A stretch of 33,280 nt of DNA, from IMG/VR virus record IMGVR_UViG_3300008448_000349, positions 1-33,280 of that record. One strand, given 5' to 3'. Positions 17,103-26,771 of the stretch are shown in pieces (the first letter of the stretch is position 1; every line of letters begins with the position of its first letter). The notes beneath the pieces were generated by a model. The model made no database searches. It was not told the DNA's origin and saw only the letters and a list, made by a program, of their open reading frames with translations. Source of the DNA: a virus. The translations under genes and the position numbers were made by a program.

Positions 17103-18679
17103 CAGATTCCTACTACATTAAGAACAAAGTTGTTTAGCTGAACTATCTCATTAAAGTCTACGAATATATCTGAATCAAAATTATCTACTGTAGCAAACCG
17201 TATTTCTGGAATGCTTAAAACAGATCTAACTATCTCAGATAAATAAACTGGCTTTCCAAAATCAAAATTGTCTACATTAAAAAACTGTATTAATTGATTT
17301 CTGGCTTTTGCTTTGATAGTCTCCTCGTTAGGAAGTAAATACTTATCTACTCTTAGAGTCATTACCAAATCAAATGTTCTGATTACCCCATCAACAATTA
17401 CAACTTCATCTGTGAGCATTTTCTTAGATTCTATTGCATCTAACAAATCTTTTTTGAATTGAACAGTTGCTTGTTGCATTTGTATGTTAGATGCTACTTG
17501 TAATAAGTACAAATCAATTATATTTGCTGAACTATAAGCATCTCTAACTACAGCTTTAGCCTTCCCAGTTGCACCACTATTACTAGCAAAGGTATTAGCA
17601 AAAGTAGCATAATCTTGTGCGGTAACTAACCTGTCCTGAGTTTTAAATACTAAAGGCCCATACCGTTTTGCTTTTTCGACAGTTTCTGCATCTTGACCAC
17701 CAGAACCTACAGAAATATTTTCAATAGTACCAGATTCATCCGTATCGGTTGTTACAGGAGTATTAATTACTTCATTAGCTATATTACCACGAGTTCCACC
17801 TCCAACTCTGTAAGTAATTAAATAGCTGGATCCAACTGGGACCGCAGCACCGTTAACGCCGTCACCAAATAATACAGTTGCTGTAAAATCGTCAGAGTAT
17901 ACAACTTCAAAAACCTTTTGCCCAGCACCAGAAACCGAAAACAAATTATCTACTTGAGTCCAATTACCTACTGCGGTAACATCGGTAGAATCTATATAAA
18001 CATTTATGCTTTTTTCTGGAATTGGTGATTCTGTTAGTGTAACAAATTTATTAGCATTAGTATCTGTAAAGGTTCCTTGTTGAGAAACTAAAGAACCTTC
18101 AAGTAACATAAGATTATCCCAATAAATCCCGATACCACCTGCTGACTCAGATTTCAACAACTCTAAACTTGCTGTTGAATTTAAATCTACAATTTGTCCA
18201 TTTTGAGTTTTATATAATGTGTAAGTAAGTTGTCCACCATCCTCAGGAGAGGAAATAGTAAAAACTCTGTTCTGTGGAGTAATTGAGAAACTAGAATTAG
18301 GTGTAGCTGTATTTAGTGTAAGTGCTGCATTGGCTGCTGCTGATACAGGGCCTTTTAGTTTTACACCTAAAAGCTCTAATAGTTTTTTAACATTGTTTCT
18401 ATTTTTTGCAGTAGAAATATAGTTTTCGTGAGCCAACATGTCAGCCTTCATAGACATGACTGCGCCCATGTAAGCAACTAATTCAATTAACATTACGCCT
18501 AAGTCAGATTCACTAAAATTTTGATACTCTAAAGGATATACTGCTTTAATATAATTAATTAGAGATGCTCTTAAAGTTTCAAAATCAGTAGCTGCGAAAT
18601 TGATTAGTGCAGGTTTATTTGCATCAGGATATTCTGATAATTTTAAAAAATCTGAGTTAACTGTCCCATTAAAAACCAT
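17102..18679 (-). CDS. 6: Baseplate wedge protein gp6 (baseplate J family)
   Basis: A 525-residue protein of the baseplate J / T4 gp6 family, which dimerises into the ring that holds the baseplate together and opens on contraction. The N-terminal part has the typical D-F-E-T-L-R-A-S-L-I-N-Y-I start and FSESDLGVMLIELVAYMGAV, then helices with SMKADMLAHENYIST and NNVKKLLELLGVKL. The middle has TYRVGGGTRGNIA and the VGSGGQDAET...A-K-R-Y-G-P segment, followed by RLVTAQDYATFANTF. T4 gp6 is about 660 residues, so this is somewhat short. It overlaps gp25 and the gp7-like gene by one base each, giving the conserved 25-6-7 order. A high-confidence call. Confidence 0.93.
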   Translation of the reverse strand: MVFNGTVNSDFLKLSEYPDANKPALINFAATDFETLRASLINYIKAVYPLEYQNFSESDLGVMLIELVAYMGAVMSMKADMLAHENYISTAKNRNNVKKLLELLGVKLKGPVSAAANAALTLNTATPNSSFSITPQNRVFTISSPEDGGQLTYTLYKTQNGQIVDLNSTASLELLKSESAGGIGIYWDNLMLLEGSLVSQQGTFTDTNANKFVTLTESPIPEKSINVYIDSTDVTAVGNWTQVDNLFSVSGAGQKVFEVVYSDDFTATVLFGDGVNGAAVPVGSSYLITYRVGGGTRGNIANEVINTPVTTDTDESGTIENISVGSGGQDAETVEKAKRYGPLVFKTQDRLVTAQDYATFANTFASNSGATGKAKAVVRDAYSSANIIDLYLLQVASNIQMQQATVQFKKDLLDAIESKKMLTDEVVIVDGVIRTFDLVMTLRVDKYLLPNEETIKAKARNQLIQFFNVDNFDFGKPVYLSEIVRSVLSIPEIRFATVDNFDSDIFVDFNEIVQLNNFVLNVVGI

Positions 18680-19146
18680 TATACACCAACCTTTACTGTA
18701 ATATCAGATGGCACATCATTCGTATTTTTAAGTTTAAATGCTAAAGTAATTTTTAATCCCGGAATACCAGTATATCCAATTTCATCTAAACTAATTATAC
18801 TTAATTTTGTTATTTCTATTTCTGGTAAATACCTACCCACAGCGGATACTATTCGATCTCTTATTTCCGCGAACAAGGTTTGATCTAGTGGTTCAAATAA
18901 AAACTGCCGTAGGTCTAATCCATAATCAGGAAGCATCACACGCTCGCCCGGAAAGGTAGACAACAATTGTTTTAGATTCCCTTTTATTAAATTATTTCCG
19001 GATTCTTTAGCAAAATAACCTTTATTAAAAACTCTTGGTGCAACACCAATACCAATAGGGAAGTTCACTCCATAGATTTTTTGCTTCTCCGAGATAATCT
19101 CTCGTTTTTGTACTTTAGGTATTGGTAATCCGTATACTGTAGCCAT
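18679..19146 (-). CDS. 25: Baseplate wedge protein gp25 (GPW/gp25 family)
   Basis: A 155-residue member of the GPW_gp25 family, the small beta-sandwich that links the wedge to the sheath and is conserved in phages, type VI secretion (TssE) and pyocins. Diagnostic parts are a start resembling a membrane-free leader, LLSTFPGERVMLPDYGLDLR (about 63-82), then Q-F-L-F-E-P-L and a helix A-E-I-R-D-R-I. These are followed by EIEITKLSI and strands ending in ITVKVGV. It lies directly before gp6, as expected. There is no clear ribosome site before the ATG, so coupling to the upstream 872-residue gene is likely (one-base gap). Confidence 0.92.
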   Translation of the reverse strand: MATVYGLPIPKVQKREIISEKQKIYGVNFPIGIGVAPRVFNKGYFAKESGNNLIKGNLKQLLSTFPGERVMLPDYGLDLRQFLFEPLDQTLFAEIRDRIVSAVGRYLPEIEITKLSIISLDEIGYTGIPGLKITLAFKLKNTNDVPSDITVKVGV

Positions 19147-19147
19147 A

Positions 19148-21766
19148 TTATGTTAAATCTATATTTTTGAAGAACCCTTTTTGGGAATCGTAATTTTTTT
19201 GCACCTCTATGTTAGATAGGGGTTTTGAATAAAATTTTACACTTCCTACATACCCATTCAAACCAGAATTTAATCCGTGACCCAAACCCATAAATCCATG
19301 TGACCCATCTCCAACATTAGCTTTGTTTCCATCTGTAAATCCTCCACCTAAAATCCAAGGAGTAAATGAATTTGCTGTAACTGTAGGTCCTAGACTAAAA
19401 TTGGGAGAGCCTGTTGATTGCAAAGAATAACTAAAACTATTACTTTTTGCGAAAGAAGGAACATTAAAAGAAGCCCCGGGAGCAAGATTAAATGTCTGAG
19501 TCAGACTAGCCGACTTCATAGACACACCATCTACATAAATACTAATCAAGTCAGCTAATGGATCTACAGTTACTGCAAAATGCATAAATGTAGATGATAC
19601 ATCAAAAACTTTCTTAGTAGTTCCCGGAATAGTAGAAGATAGAGGTAATGTTAATTTTAAAACATCGTAACCAGTTGCACAATCTCCTACGCTAGATTTA
19701 TTTATAAAACTAACATTTGAAGTATTGATAGATCTTGTAGGTGCTATGTAAAATACTGAAGATTCTGCGGGATTGTTAGTATTTGTTGGCTCAAGACCAC
19801 TAGTTATTTGTCTATCCCGAGTAAATCCTACAACTAATCCACGAACAACATCTATCGAATTATCGAAGGGTGCTTTATAAGGGTCTAGATCGCTATTTAC
19901 GCCACCTGTGTTTTCACAAGCCAAAAGAACTCTATGCAAAGAAGATGATCCATACCCAACAGTAGAGTTTACAGTTGCAGCAGCCGAACCTGCGTAAGGC
20001 AAGTGAATCCAAGACTCAAAAGTGAACCCTGATTTTTTATAAGCTAAATTGAAGAAATCTTGAGTGTTAGGAAGCCTTACATAATTTCCAAAACTTGTAA
20101 TATTTCCAGTGTTAGTTAGTTTTGTTATTCCGGTGAGGTATGGTATTGCTAAACCTCTTGAATAAATTGCACTTGGAGTTAACCCAACAAGTTGAGCATT
20201 ATTTATATTATTACCACTAGAAGCACAGTTTAAAATTTTGTATTCTGACGATCCCGGAGTAACAACTTCTCCTTGTAGGAAATTGTATATTGATAATAAT
20301 TTGTCTGGAACAACTGAGTCAGTTAGAGACATCACTGTTCCGTCAGAATCAATACCATCATTGTCATAAATGATAGCACCTTTACCAACAATAGGCACTA
20401 CTAAATGCTGCATCATTGGTGCATTTTGAGCTTCCTGAGCTTTTATAAATTTTGGTTTTAGCGGAAGAACTACATCAGAAACTTCACCTTGTTCAAAAAC
20501 CAATTTCTTTTGTTGCTCATAAGCAACAGAAAAGTTTAGATCTTTTAAGAAACTAAAATCATTAATTGGAACTTTACCTAAACCAAAAGCAGGATTTTTT
20601 CCTGCTATGTATGGCGATTTAATAGCAACTTCTATTTGTTTTTTTCTTCTATTTATCTTGCTTTCGTGTTGAGCAGCAATAGAATTCAAACCTTCCTGCA
20701 TGTTTATTACTATTGCAGAATCTTCTGAATTTCCATCCGCAATCACTTGTGCAATTTGAGCAGAAACATCATACAAGTGTTTATCTCTCTGTCCTTGAAG
20801 AACTTGTAGGAAATGATCAGCTTTGTAATGTTCTTGAATTGATGGGCTTTCGTCTATTCTAGATAAATCAAAAACTGTGTCAATATAAGCATTTAAATCT
20901 TTGAGAGATACAATACTACCTTTACCACCTAAGTTAGCTGGGTAATTAAACTTGTATGCTTCTTCAGGGATAATTACGCCAGAAACAGACGGGATTCCAC
21001 CTTTCTGGGAATCATAATAAAGACCATCTACAGATAAAAGAAACTGACCTTTTTTAGATTTAGGAGGTCCAAAAACTAATCTAAATACAGGCTCAGGAGT
21101 TGTTGGTGCTGCTATGTTGCCATAAGCTGACAAACTAGGATCTAAATAAACTGGTTCTAAATCAGGATTTAAACTTCTATTGTATAAAATCTCATTTATA
21201 TTAGATAGTGCAGCGTCCGCTTTATTTATAAATGTTTCAGCGTCTCTAATTTGTGCTTGAGCAGTGGCTATTAATGCACCACTATAGTTTGGGTCTGCGT
21301 TTGCTTGTACACTAGCAGAACTTTGGCTTAATTTTTGATATGCGCTTAGTTGATTTAAACATTCTTTTATAGCTTGAATTTCACCTTCTATGGCTTGATA
21401 ATTTTGTGTGAGTACTGCTCCGAATCCAGCGGCACTACCAATCAAACCTGCTACAGTTCCTAATATTTGTGGCACATTAGTTTGCCCAAAAATAGAAACT
21501 ATAACTTTGTTAAAGTCTTCTCGAAGTCCAAGTAATCTATAAATTTGAGATTTGACCCACGCTATTAAATCTAGAGCAGCCTGTTTTCCTGCTTCTATTG
21601 CAGCCGCTAGTCCACCTAAAAATGCGGAAGGTAATAGTTGAGCGGCAATACTCCCTGCGATTTCTAACATACAATTAGGAACTCCAAAAGAAGATCCTAA
21701 AGCCCCTAAAACATCACCGTTTTCAGAGCCTAATGTTTCCGCTGCTATGCCGAGGTCAAATGCCAT
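19148..21766 (-). CDS. Baseplate-region protein with C-terminal LamG-like lectin domain
   Basis: An 872-residue protein. The first 150 residues are Ala/Gly/Leu-rich with hydrophobic helices (for example LLPSAFLGGLAAAIEAG and GTVAGLIGSAAGFGAVL), then a coiled-coil-like part (about 150-200). The centre (about 200-540) is mixed. Residues about 570-860 form a concanavalin/LamG-like jelly roll: GFTFESWIHLPY, F-M-H-F-A-V-T-V-D, ISIYVDGVSMKS, then PWILGGGF and GLNGYVGSVKFYSKPLS. LamG domains bind sugars or surface proteins, so host adhesion is likely. The gene sits between the spike gene and gp25, with AGGA six bases before the ATG. I cannot name a T4 counterpart. The hydrophobic N-terminus could be buried in the baseplate or insert into a membrane. 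Confidence 0.7.
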   Translation of the reverse strand: MAFDLGIAAETLGSENGDVLGALGSSFGVPNCMLEIAGSIAAQLLPSAFLGGLAAAIEAGKQAALDLIAWVKSQIYRLLGLREDFNKVIVSIFGQTNVPQILGTVAGLIGSAAGFGAVLTQNYQAIEGEIQAIKECLNQLSAYQKLSQSSASVQANADPNYSGALIATAQAQIRDAETFINKADAALSNINEILYNRSLNPDLEPVYLDPSLSAYGNIAAPTTPEPVFRLVFGPPKSKKGQFLLSVDGLYYDSQKGGIPSVSGVIIPEEAYKFNYPANLGGKGSIVSLKDLNAYIDTVFDLSRIDESPSIQEHYKADHFLQVLQGQRDKHLYDVSAQIAQVIADGNSEDSAIVINMQEGLNSIAAQHESKINRRKKQIEVAIKSPYIAGKNPAFGLGKVPINDFSFLKDLNFSVAYEQQKKLVFEQGEVSDVVLPLKPKFIKAQEAQNAPMMQHLVVPIVGKGAIIYDNDGIDSDGTVMSLTDSVVPDKLLSIYNFLQGEVVTPGSSEYKILNCASSGNNINNAQLVGLTPSAIYSRGLAIPYLTGITKLTNTGNITSFGNYVRLPNTQDFFNLAYKKSGFTFESWIHLPYAGSAAATVNSTVGYGSSSLHRVLLACENTGGVNSDLDPYKAPFDNSIDVVRGLVVGFTRDRQITSGLEPTNTNNPAESSVFYIAPTRSINTSNVSFINKSSVGDCATGYDVLKLTLPLSSTIPGTTKKVFDVSSTFMHFAVTVDPLADLISIYVDGVSMKSASLTQTFNLAPGASFNVPSFAKSNSFSYSLQSTGSPNFSLGPTVTANSFTPWILGGGFTDGNKANVGDGSHGFMGLGHGLNSGLNGYVGSVKFYSKPLSNIEVQKNYDSQKGFFKNIDLT

Positions 21767-21769
21767 ATG

Positions 21770-22795
21770 TCATCCTGTAGTATTTAAATCTATACTCACG
21801 CCTTCTATCACAACTGGAGCAACCCCTGTTATCCCTAGTCTCAAGTCTCCACCAGCAATCCTAACCCCAGAACCACCACTTAAATTTAAAATCCCGTCCG
21901 TATGGACATTTAAACTAGTTGCTGGCCCTCCTGCCGCAGTTATATTGACTGCTGCTATTGGGTTAGGAATCCCCGGTCCAACCGATCCTGTCACAGGGTC
22001 TGTTCCCGCTATTATATTTATATCACCTCTCGGAGATTTAATGTTTATTGTTCCACAAGTGGGGTCACCTATATAAGCTCCCCGTAAACCAGTGGATGTA
22101 TTTTCAATATTTATCTGCCCACCATCCTCCACTCTCATATTTATATTAGAATTTTGAGAGATCATATTTATTTGCCCAGTAGCGTACATGGTTATCGTAT
22201 ATGATGTACTTAACCCCTGTTTCTTAGGATTAGGTTTTTCTTGTAGTTCTATGGCAGCGACTTCTCCCAGTATACCATCTGCTGTTTTTATGACAATGTG
22301 GTTTTTTTCTGGCCCGTCTTCCAGCCTAACTAATTTACCTCCAGAAGTTCTTAGATAAACTCCGGAATCAATTGAATTTTCATCTAAATTATGAGATAAT
22401 GTAATATTATGTCCTGTTGGTCCAGCTAAAGAGACTATTGACGGTTGGCCTAATCTATCAATAACTTTTTCCATCATACTCGGAGGAGTATTATCAGTAT
22501 TTTTATCTTTTGCTAATCTTAATCCTAACTGTGGTGCTGCAATCGTTGCTAAGTAAAAAACATCTTGGCTTCCAACTCTATCATCAGTTTGGCAAACTAA
22601 AATCATAGAATCTTTTGGTGGAATTGATAAGAACCCAACCTGTGCCCTATCACTATAAAAAGGTGATGTATGTTGAACATAATAAATCTCATCTATCCCT
22701 TTTTCTCCGTATGCCCTATATGTTCCCGGAACAGAGGTTCCATAATAATTATCACTAGGAATATGATCTAGTACTGTAGCTCTGAAAATTCTCAT
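21770..22795 (-). CDS. Baseplate central spike protein (gp5/VgrG-like), no lysozyme domain
   Basis: A 341-residue protein. Residues 1-90 look like an OB-fold: MRIFRATVLDHIPSD, then A-Q-V-G-F-L-S-I-P-P-K-D-S-M-I-L-V. From about 125 to 341 the chain is built of short alternating strands with Gly/Asn turns (HIVIKTADG, QINMISQNSNINM, GQINIENTS, GTINIKSPRGDINIIAG), the pattern of a triple-stranded beta-helix needle. T4 gp5 (575 residues) has a lysozyme domain between these two parts; here the linker is too short for one, so the spike must rely on mechanical piercing or another enzyme. A strong AGGAG lies six bases before the ATG, which overlaps the hub gene stop by four bases. Confidence 0.77.
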   Translation of the reverse strand: MRIFRATVLDHIPSDNYYGTSVPGTYRAYGEKGIDEIYYVQHTSPFYSDRAQVGFLSIPPKDSMILVCQTDDRVGSQDVFYLATIAAPQLGLRLAKDKNTDNTPPSMMEKVIDRLGQPSIVSLAGPTGHNITLSHNLDENSIDSGVYLRTSGGKLVRLEDGPEKNHIVIKTADGILGEVAAIELQEKPNPKKQGLSTSYTITMYATGQINMISQNSNINMRVEDGGQINIENTSTGLRGAYIGDPTCGTINIKSPRGDINIIAGTDPVTGSVGPGIPNPIAAVNITAAGGPATSLNVHTDGILNLSGGSGVRIAGGDLRLGITGVAPVVIEGVSIDLNTTG

Positions 22796-25605
22796 GGTGT
22801 TCTCCTAGGTTGTATAGCTAATGGTATTTCTAGTCTTATATCTTTTACAACCCAAAATTCGGATGACATATCATCACTAGAAATGGTATGTTTATAGCCT
22901 AATATACTCCACATGCCATTAAATGATCTAGTAATAAAATTTTTCTTGTCATACGGAGGTAAATTAGTTTCTTCTAACAATAAAATTATAGGTGGAAGTG
23001 ATAGTGAAGTTCCAGTTAAATAAAACACAGGGAGTGATTTTATATATCCAGTAAAAGCATTATTTACAACCCTGCTAAACATATTCAAATATTGAATGTA
23101 TGGGTTTACTGATTCGTGACTACCAACTACCACAGATATTGTTTGTGCTTTTTGTGTGGGATTAGATGAGTTTTGACTTGAAGATAATTGCTGCGCTAAG
23201 TATTGGATTAATAATTCTAATTGTTGCCCTTTTTTTTCAGCAGTTAAATTAGTATCATTAAATGTTTGATCATTTCCAATGATATTAAATACTGTAGCCA
23301 TGTCTATAGTTTTAGACGGATTCAGAGTAATATTTGTTATTGCGTCTTTTAACTTAACAACATTATCAGGAGAAAATGCGTCTAATTGTTTTGGATCAAT
23401 GTTATTAGCGTTAGCAGCTAAACTTAAATTTAAACTATCTTTATTTTGCCAAACTGATTTTAACATAGCAAAATAAAAATCATTTAAATTTAAATCTAAA
23501 CTCAAAACATTAGATTCTGAAATTCCAGATTTAAATATTGGTAACGATGCTTTTCTAATACGATCTATAGCTGGCTGACTTAACTCATAATTTTCTGTTG
23601 GGAAAGAATAAAAAGAATTTTCGGCTAGTGTTCCTATCTCAGTTCTTTTTAAGAACCATTTACTTGCGATATCAATAATATATTTATTATTAAATATTTT
23701 GGAATCCTTATCAGTTAAATAACTATTTGTATCTTTTAATTCATTAGCATACTTTTTTAATTGATCAGTGTATGACAAACCTAGCTGTTCATCTTTAGTA
23801 CTAGTTCGTCTCCTAGATTCTACTAATTGCTCGATTTCATAATATTTTTTCCCATAAACATACTTTTCTATCAAAAATCTATCTCCAAAAATAATTAATG
23901 GATAATCACTATTAATAGAATCTGATAATGCAATTTGGTAAGATTCTTTTAAATGAGTTTTATATGCTTTTACAAATTGTAAATTATCAATTAATTCAAA
24001 ACACATTTGCCCGGGAAAAAGTTTATTACTAATTCCAGCCATGATTCTTTCTAAAGGAGCTTTAAACGATTCCTCATCATTCTTTTTTAAAGACAAACAG
24101 AATAATGTTTTGTTATAATTTGGAGAACCTCTAAAATTAAAAAACTGTGAAAGTGATGCCTCGTCACCAAAGCTGACTGGTGAATTTACAGTTTTAATAT
24201 TTTTCTTTAGATCTACTTGTTCTCCTAAGAATTGATTTACATCTGTATGTTTTGTTTCTATCTCGTTTATATTTAAATAGGCTGTTGCAAATCCAATCTC
24301 ATTAAACATTTTGCAATACATATTTATTTTTCTAGCGTCTACTTCAAAAGTATCGGAAGTAGAACTTGTAGTGTATGCGTCAAAATAATTTGGAATAAGT
24401 TTATTTATTATTTTATCTATGTCCGGAATTAATACTAACACATTTATTTTATCATTATTTACAGCGGTTTTAATATAATCACTAATTACTCCAGTAACAA
24501 CTTGGTGTAAATAACTACTATCTTTCTTTGTTATTTTTGCATTAGATGTTGGACTTCCTTCAAATACTTGAGCACCTCTAAATTTTGGTGCTATACTAGT
24601 TAGGAATCCTCGTTTATCTAAGGATAATTTAGAAAACGCAGGAAAATTGTATGTCGTGGCAAATTCCATCTCTATAGATTTTTTTCCATTTTCTACAGAA
24701 TAATTATACCTTGCATTTGTTAATTGAGATGCTATTGGCCCACTCCATTGATTTGGATTATCACCTATACCATAATAAAAGTAGAAATAGGGAGTTGGTA
24801 ATACAGACGCATCATTTAAATTTACATTTAGATTTAAATCACTATAAATAGAAGAAAAAGAAAGTTCCTGAAGTCGTTCTCTAGCTCCAATAACACCAGT
24901 CGCTCCTGTAACATCATCAATCTCTTTTGCCTGTCTAATTTTTAAAAAACCTAAAACATTTGTGGTTTCTTCTACTACAAGTCTTCTAGAATATACTTTT
25001 TTTTCTTTTAATTTATTTAATATTAAATTTGTTAAGGGTAAATCATTTATCACGGCATTCAGTTCAGTGGCTAAATCTGGTTGGTAATCTGAACTTTTTC
25101 CTAAATTTAATGTAACTCCGTTAGCATCATCGTATGCGTTTCCCTTTACATTAGTTCTTGTAAATGCTGAAATTTCTTCTACAGCATCAAAAAATCCAGC
25201 CTCCTTTTTTAAACCATAATCTTTTTTATAAGCAAACCCTATCTTAGAAAAATCAAATTTATCTAATTTTTCTCTAAGTGCAATTCTTTCTTGTATATTT
25301 TTTAAAGCATCTTCTCGTAATTGGCTTAATAGTTCATCAGAATATCCCAACTCTCCTGAATTTCCAAACAATGTAGTTTCAAAAACACCTTCAGGGTCTA
25401 TAGTTTCTAATGTAATTTTGTTACCAATATCGTCGCCTTGTGATTTATCAAAATTATACGAATGTGTAAATTTTATTATGTTGTCATTAGATATTCTAAA
25501 TAAATAATTATTGTTTTCTCTAGCACCGCTTTTAATAAAAGTAATTACTTCCTGTAAAGGACGGCCAATATATGAAACAACCACATTTGCAGTATTAGTC
25601 TTCAT
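22792..25605 (-). CDS. Large baseplate hub protein (gp27-like position)
   Basis: A 937-residue protein between the gp53-like gene and the spike gene, where a hub that receives the spike is expected. The start includes NKITLETIDPEGVFETTLFG (about 63-82), resembling the F-E strand of gp27/gpD-type hub folds. The C-terminal 120 residues (AFTGYIKSLPVFYLTGTS, then S-F-N-G-M-W-S-I-L-G-Y-K-H-T-I and FWVVKDIRLEIP) also look like the end of a hub protein. T4 gp27 is 391 residues, so over 500 residues in the middle are extra; they are Asn/Lys/Ser-rich with no enzyme motif that I can recognise. The call rests on position and weak patterns. Confidence 0.55.
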   Translation of the reverse strand: MKTNTANVVVSYIGRPLQEVITFIKSGARENNNYLFRISNDNIIKFTHSYNFDKSQGDDIGNKITLETIDPEGVFETTLFGNSGELGYSDELLSQLREDALKNIQERIALREKLDKFDFSKIGFAYKKDYGLKKEAGFFDAVEEISAFTRTNVKGNAYDDANGVTLNLGKSSDYQPDLATELNAVINDLPLTNLILNKLKEKKVYSRRLVVEETTNVLGFLKIRQAKEIDDVTGATGVIGARERLQELSFSSIYSDLNLNVNLNDASVLPTPYFYFYYGIGDNPNQWSGPIASQLTNARYNYSVENGKKSIEMEFATTYNFPAFSKLSLDKRGFLTSIAPKFRGAQVFEGSPTSNAKITKKDSSYLHQVVTGVISDYIKTAVNNDKINVLVLIPDIDKIINKLIPNYFDAYTTSSTSDTFEVDARKINMYCKMFNEIGFATAYLNINEIETKHTDVNQFLGEQVDLKKNIKTVNSPVSFGDEASLSQFFNFRGSPNYNKTLFCLSLKKNDEESFKAPLERIMAGISNKLFPGQMCFELIDNLQFVKAYKTHLKESYQIALSDSINSDYPLIIFGDRFLIEKYVYGKKYYEIEQLVESRRRTSTKDEQLGLSYTDQLKKYANELKDTNSYLTDKDSKIFNNKYIIDIASKWFLKRTEIGTLAENSFYSFPTENYELSQPAIDRIRKASLPIFKSGISESNVLSLDLNLNDFYFAMLKSVWQNKDSLNLSLAANANNIDPKQLDAFSPDNVVKLKDAITNITLNPSKTIDMATVFNIIGNDQTFNDTNLTAEKKGQQLELLIQYLAQQLSSSQNSSNPTQKAQTISVVVGSHESVNPYIQYLNMFSRVVNNAFTGYIKSLPVFYLTGTSLSLPPIILLLEETNLPPYDKKNFITRSFNGMWSILGYKHTISSDDMSSEFWVVKDIRLEIPLAIQPRRTP

Positions 25606-25898
25606 TATTTAATTTTAGGAATTAAAATTTGATCACCCACATTAAATCCTTCATAAGGATCCGAAATATTGTTTACTTGCATAAGTAAAAACCAATAAGC
25701 AGGTGTTTGGTAAAAAATATTTGATATTAAATCCGGCCTATGTTCATACCCGACAGGAACAACAGCCACATCGTAATCATAGAGCAGTTCTTGATCTCTA
25801 ACTCTTTGATCTTGATACGAAGATCCGACTGATGAATTAACCAGTACATTTTTATGAAAGTAATTAACTTCACCTAATTGATATCTAGAAAAAGCCAT
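25605..25898 (-). CDS. 53: Baseplate wedge protein gp53-like (LysM-like)
   Basis: A 97-residue protein. The second half has the gp53/LysM pattern: YEHRPDLISNIFYQTPAYWF (about 51-70), then L-L-M-Q-V-N-N-I-S-D-P, then GFNVGDQILIPK at the end. T4 gp53 (196 residues) carries such a LysM-like domain and locks adjacent wedges together around the hub. This form is half that length and is reduced essentially to that domain plus a 45-residue N-terminal arm. It sits two bases after the tube-initiator-like gene and overlaps the hub gene by one base. No ribosome site is evident, so translation probably depends on coupling. Confidence 0.85.
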   Translation of the reverse strand: MAFSRYQLGEVNYFHKNVLVNSSVGSSYQDQRVRDQELLYDYDVAVVPVGYEHRPDLISNIFYQTPAYWFLLMQVNNISDPYEGFNVGDQILIPKIK

Positions 25899-25900
25899 AA

Positions 25901-26770
25901 TTATTTATAAACAGGGCTTATTGGATCCTGTGCTTTGTGATTATTATCAGTAAACAATTGCTCCCAACCTACAATGTTATCTCTACTGTTTGCATCTTTT
26001 GGATCAAAATTAGTTTGTAAGTAGTTACCAGTTCTAACTTCTTGTAAATTTATACTAATTTGTATTTTGTATTTTGATACTTTGTATTTTGTATGAACAT
26101 TTTTTCTGTTCGAATCATCATATATTTGTTCTATTGAATAATCTTTACAAATACAAGGTATATTTTGATATAAAAGCCCATGATTTAGTCTTACTATTGG
26201 AGGGCCTTTTGTAGGATCTGTGGCTTTATTAACGACAGAAAATCTAATTAAATTTACTTGATAATCTACAAATCCATAAACTAATTTATCATTAGATAAA
26301 TCTTTAGGAATAATCCCCTTTTCTGATAGAAGGGAAGCTCCGTAAGCTCTATCAAATACAAATGGAGCATCACTTGTTTTTTTTGGGTCTGGGAAAAAAT
26401 AAGTTCTAGGATCTTCAGTTTGATCACCGCTACTCACAGGATCCCTAAAACTTTTTATGTAATTTACAAATCCATCATTTTGTAATAAAAAATTGGGGGA
26501 TATTTCGTATACTACTTTAAAAATTCTAGAATCAGATCCTGTGTAAAAAGATAATGCAGAATTTCTTGATACGGGGATGTAATCTATATAATTTGCTTTT
26601 CTTGATTCAGAAATATTGACATCACCTAAGAACGGTAGTATTCTTCTTTTTGTTGCATTTGTTCCACCATCATAAAAAACAAATTCTAAGTAAGAATTTA
26701 ATAATCTCTCTTGTATGGAGGTATATTTACCGTAGGTAGTTCCTATTAATTTTATAGGTGTGTTTGTCAT
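25901..26770 (-). CDS. Tail-tube initiator / hub protein (gp48/gp54-like)
   Basis: A 289-residue protein immediately after the tape-measure gene; T4 has genes 48 and 54 after gene 29. The middle has ILPFLGDVNISESRKANYID followed by I-P-V-S-R-N-S-A-L-S-F-Y-T-G, then a strand FKVVYEISPNF. The C-terminal part, PPIVRLNHGLLYQNIPCICK, then Y-S-I-E-Q and a final YKIQISINLQE strand, resembles tube-fold hub proteins that seat the first tail-tube ring. Only one such gene is present here where T4 has two. GGAGG lies eight bases before the ATG, inside the tape-measure stop region. The assignment is from position and fold-like patterns. Confidence 0.55.
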   Translation of the reverse strand: MTNTPIKLIGTTYGKYTSIQERLLNSYLEFVFYDGGTNATKRRILPFLGDVNISESRKANYIDYIPVSRNSALSFYTGSDSRIFKVVYEISPNFLLQNDGFVNYIKSFRDPVSSGDQTEDPRTYFFPDPKKTSDAPFVFDRAYGASLLSEKGIIPKDLSNDKLVYGFVDYQVNLIRFSVVNKATDPTKGPPIVRLNHGLLYQNIPCICKDYSIEQIYDDSNRKNVHTKYKVSKYKIQISINLQEVRTGNYLQTNFDPKDANSRDNIVGWEQLFTDNNHKAQDPISPVYK

Positions 26771-26771
26771 A

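Noticed and set aside
20200-22145. Further minus-strand TATAAATA matches at 20200-20207, 22015-22022 and 22138-22145 (and 4420-4427)
   Set aside because: All lie within coding genes and encode Asn-Ile type codons. At this AT content several such 8-mers are expected by chance on one strand.
21770-22795. Lysozyme domain in the spike protein, as in T4 gp5
   Set aside because: The segment between the OB-like part and the needle is too short and lacks a lysozyme catalytic pattern.
25902-25909. Exact TATAAATA on the minus strand just before the gp53-like gene
   Set aside because: It is formed by the last codons and stop of the upstream gene, and the expected start would fall inside the gp53-like start codon, so it is unlikely to be a promoter for that gene.
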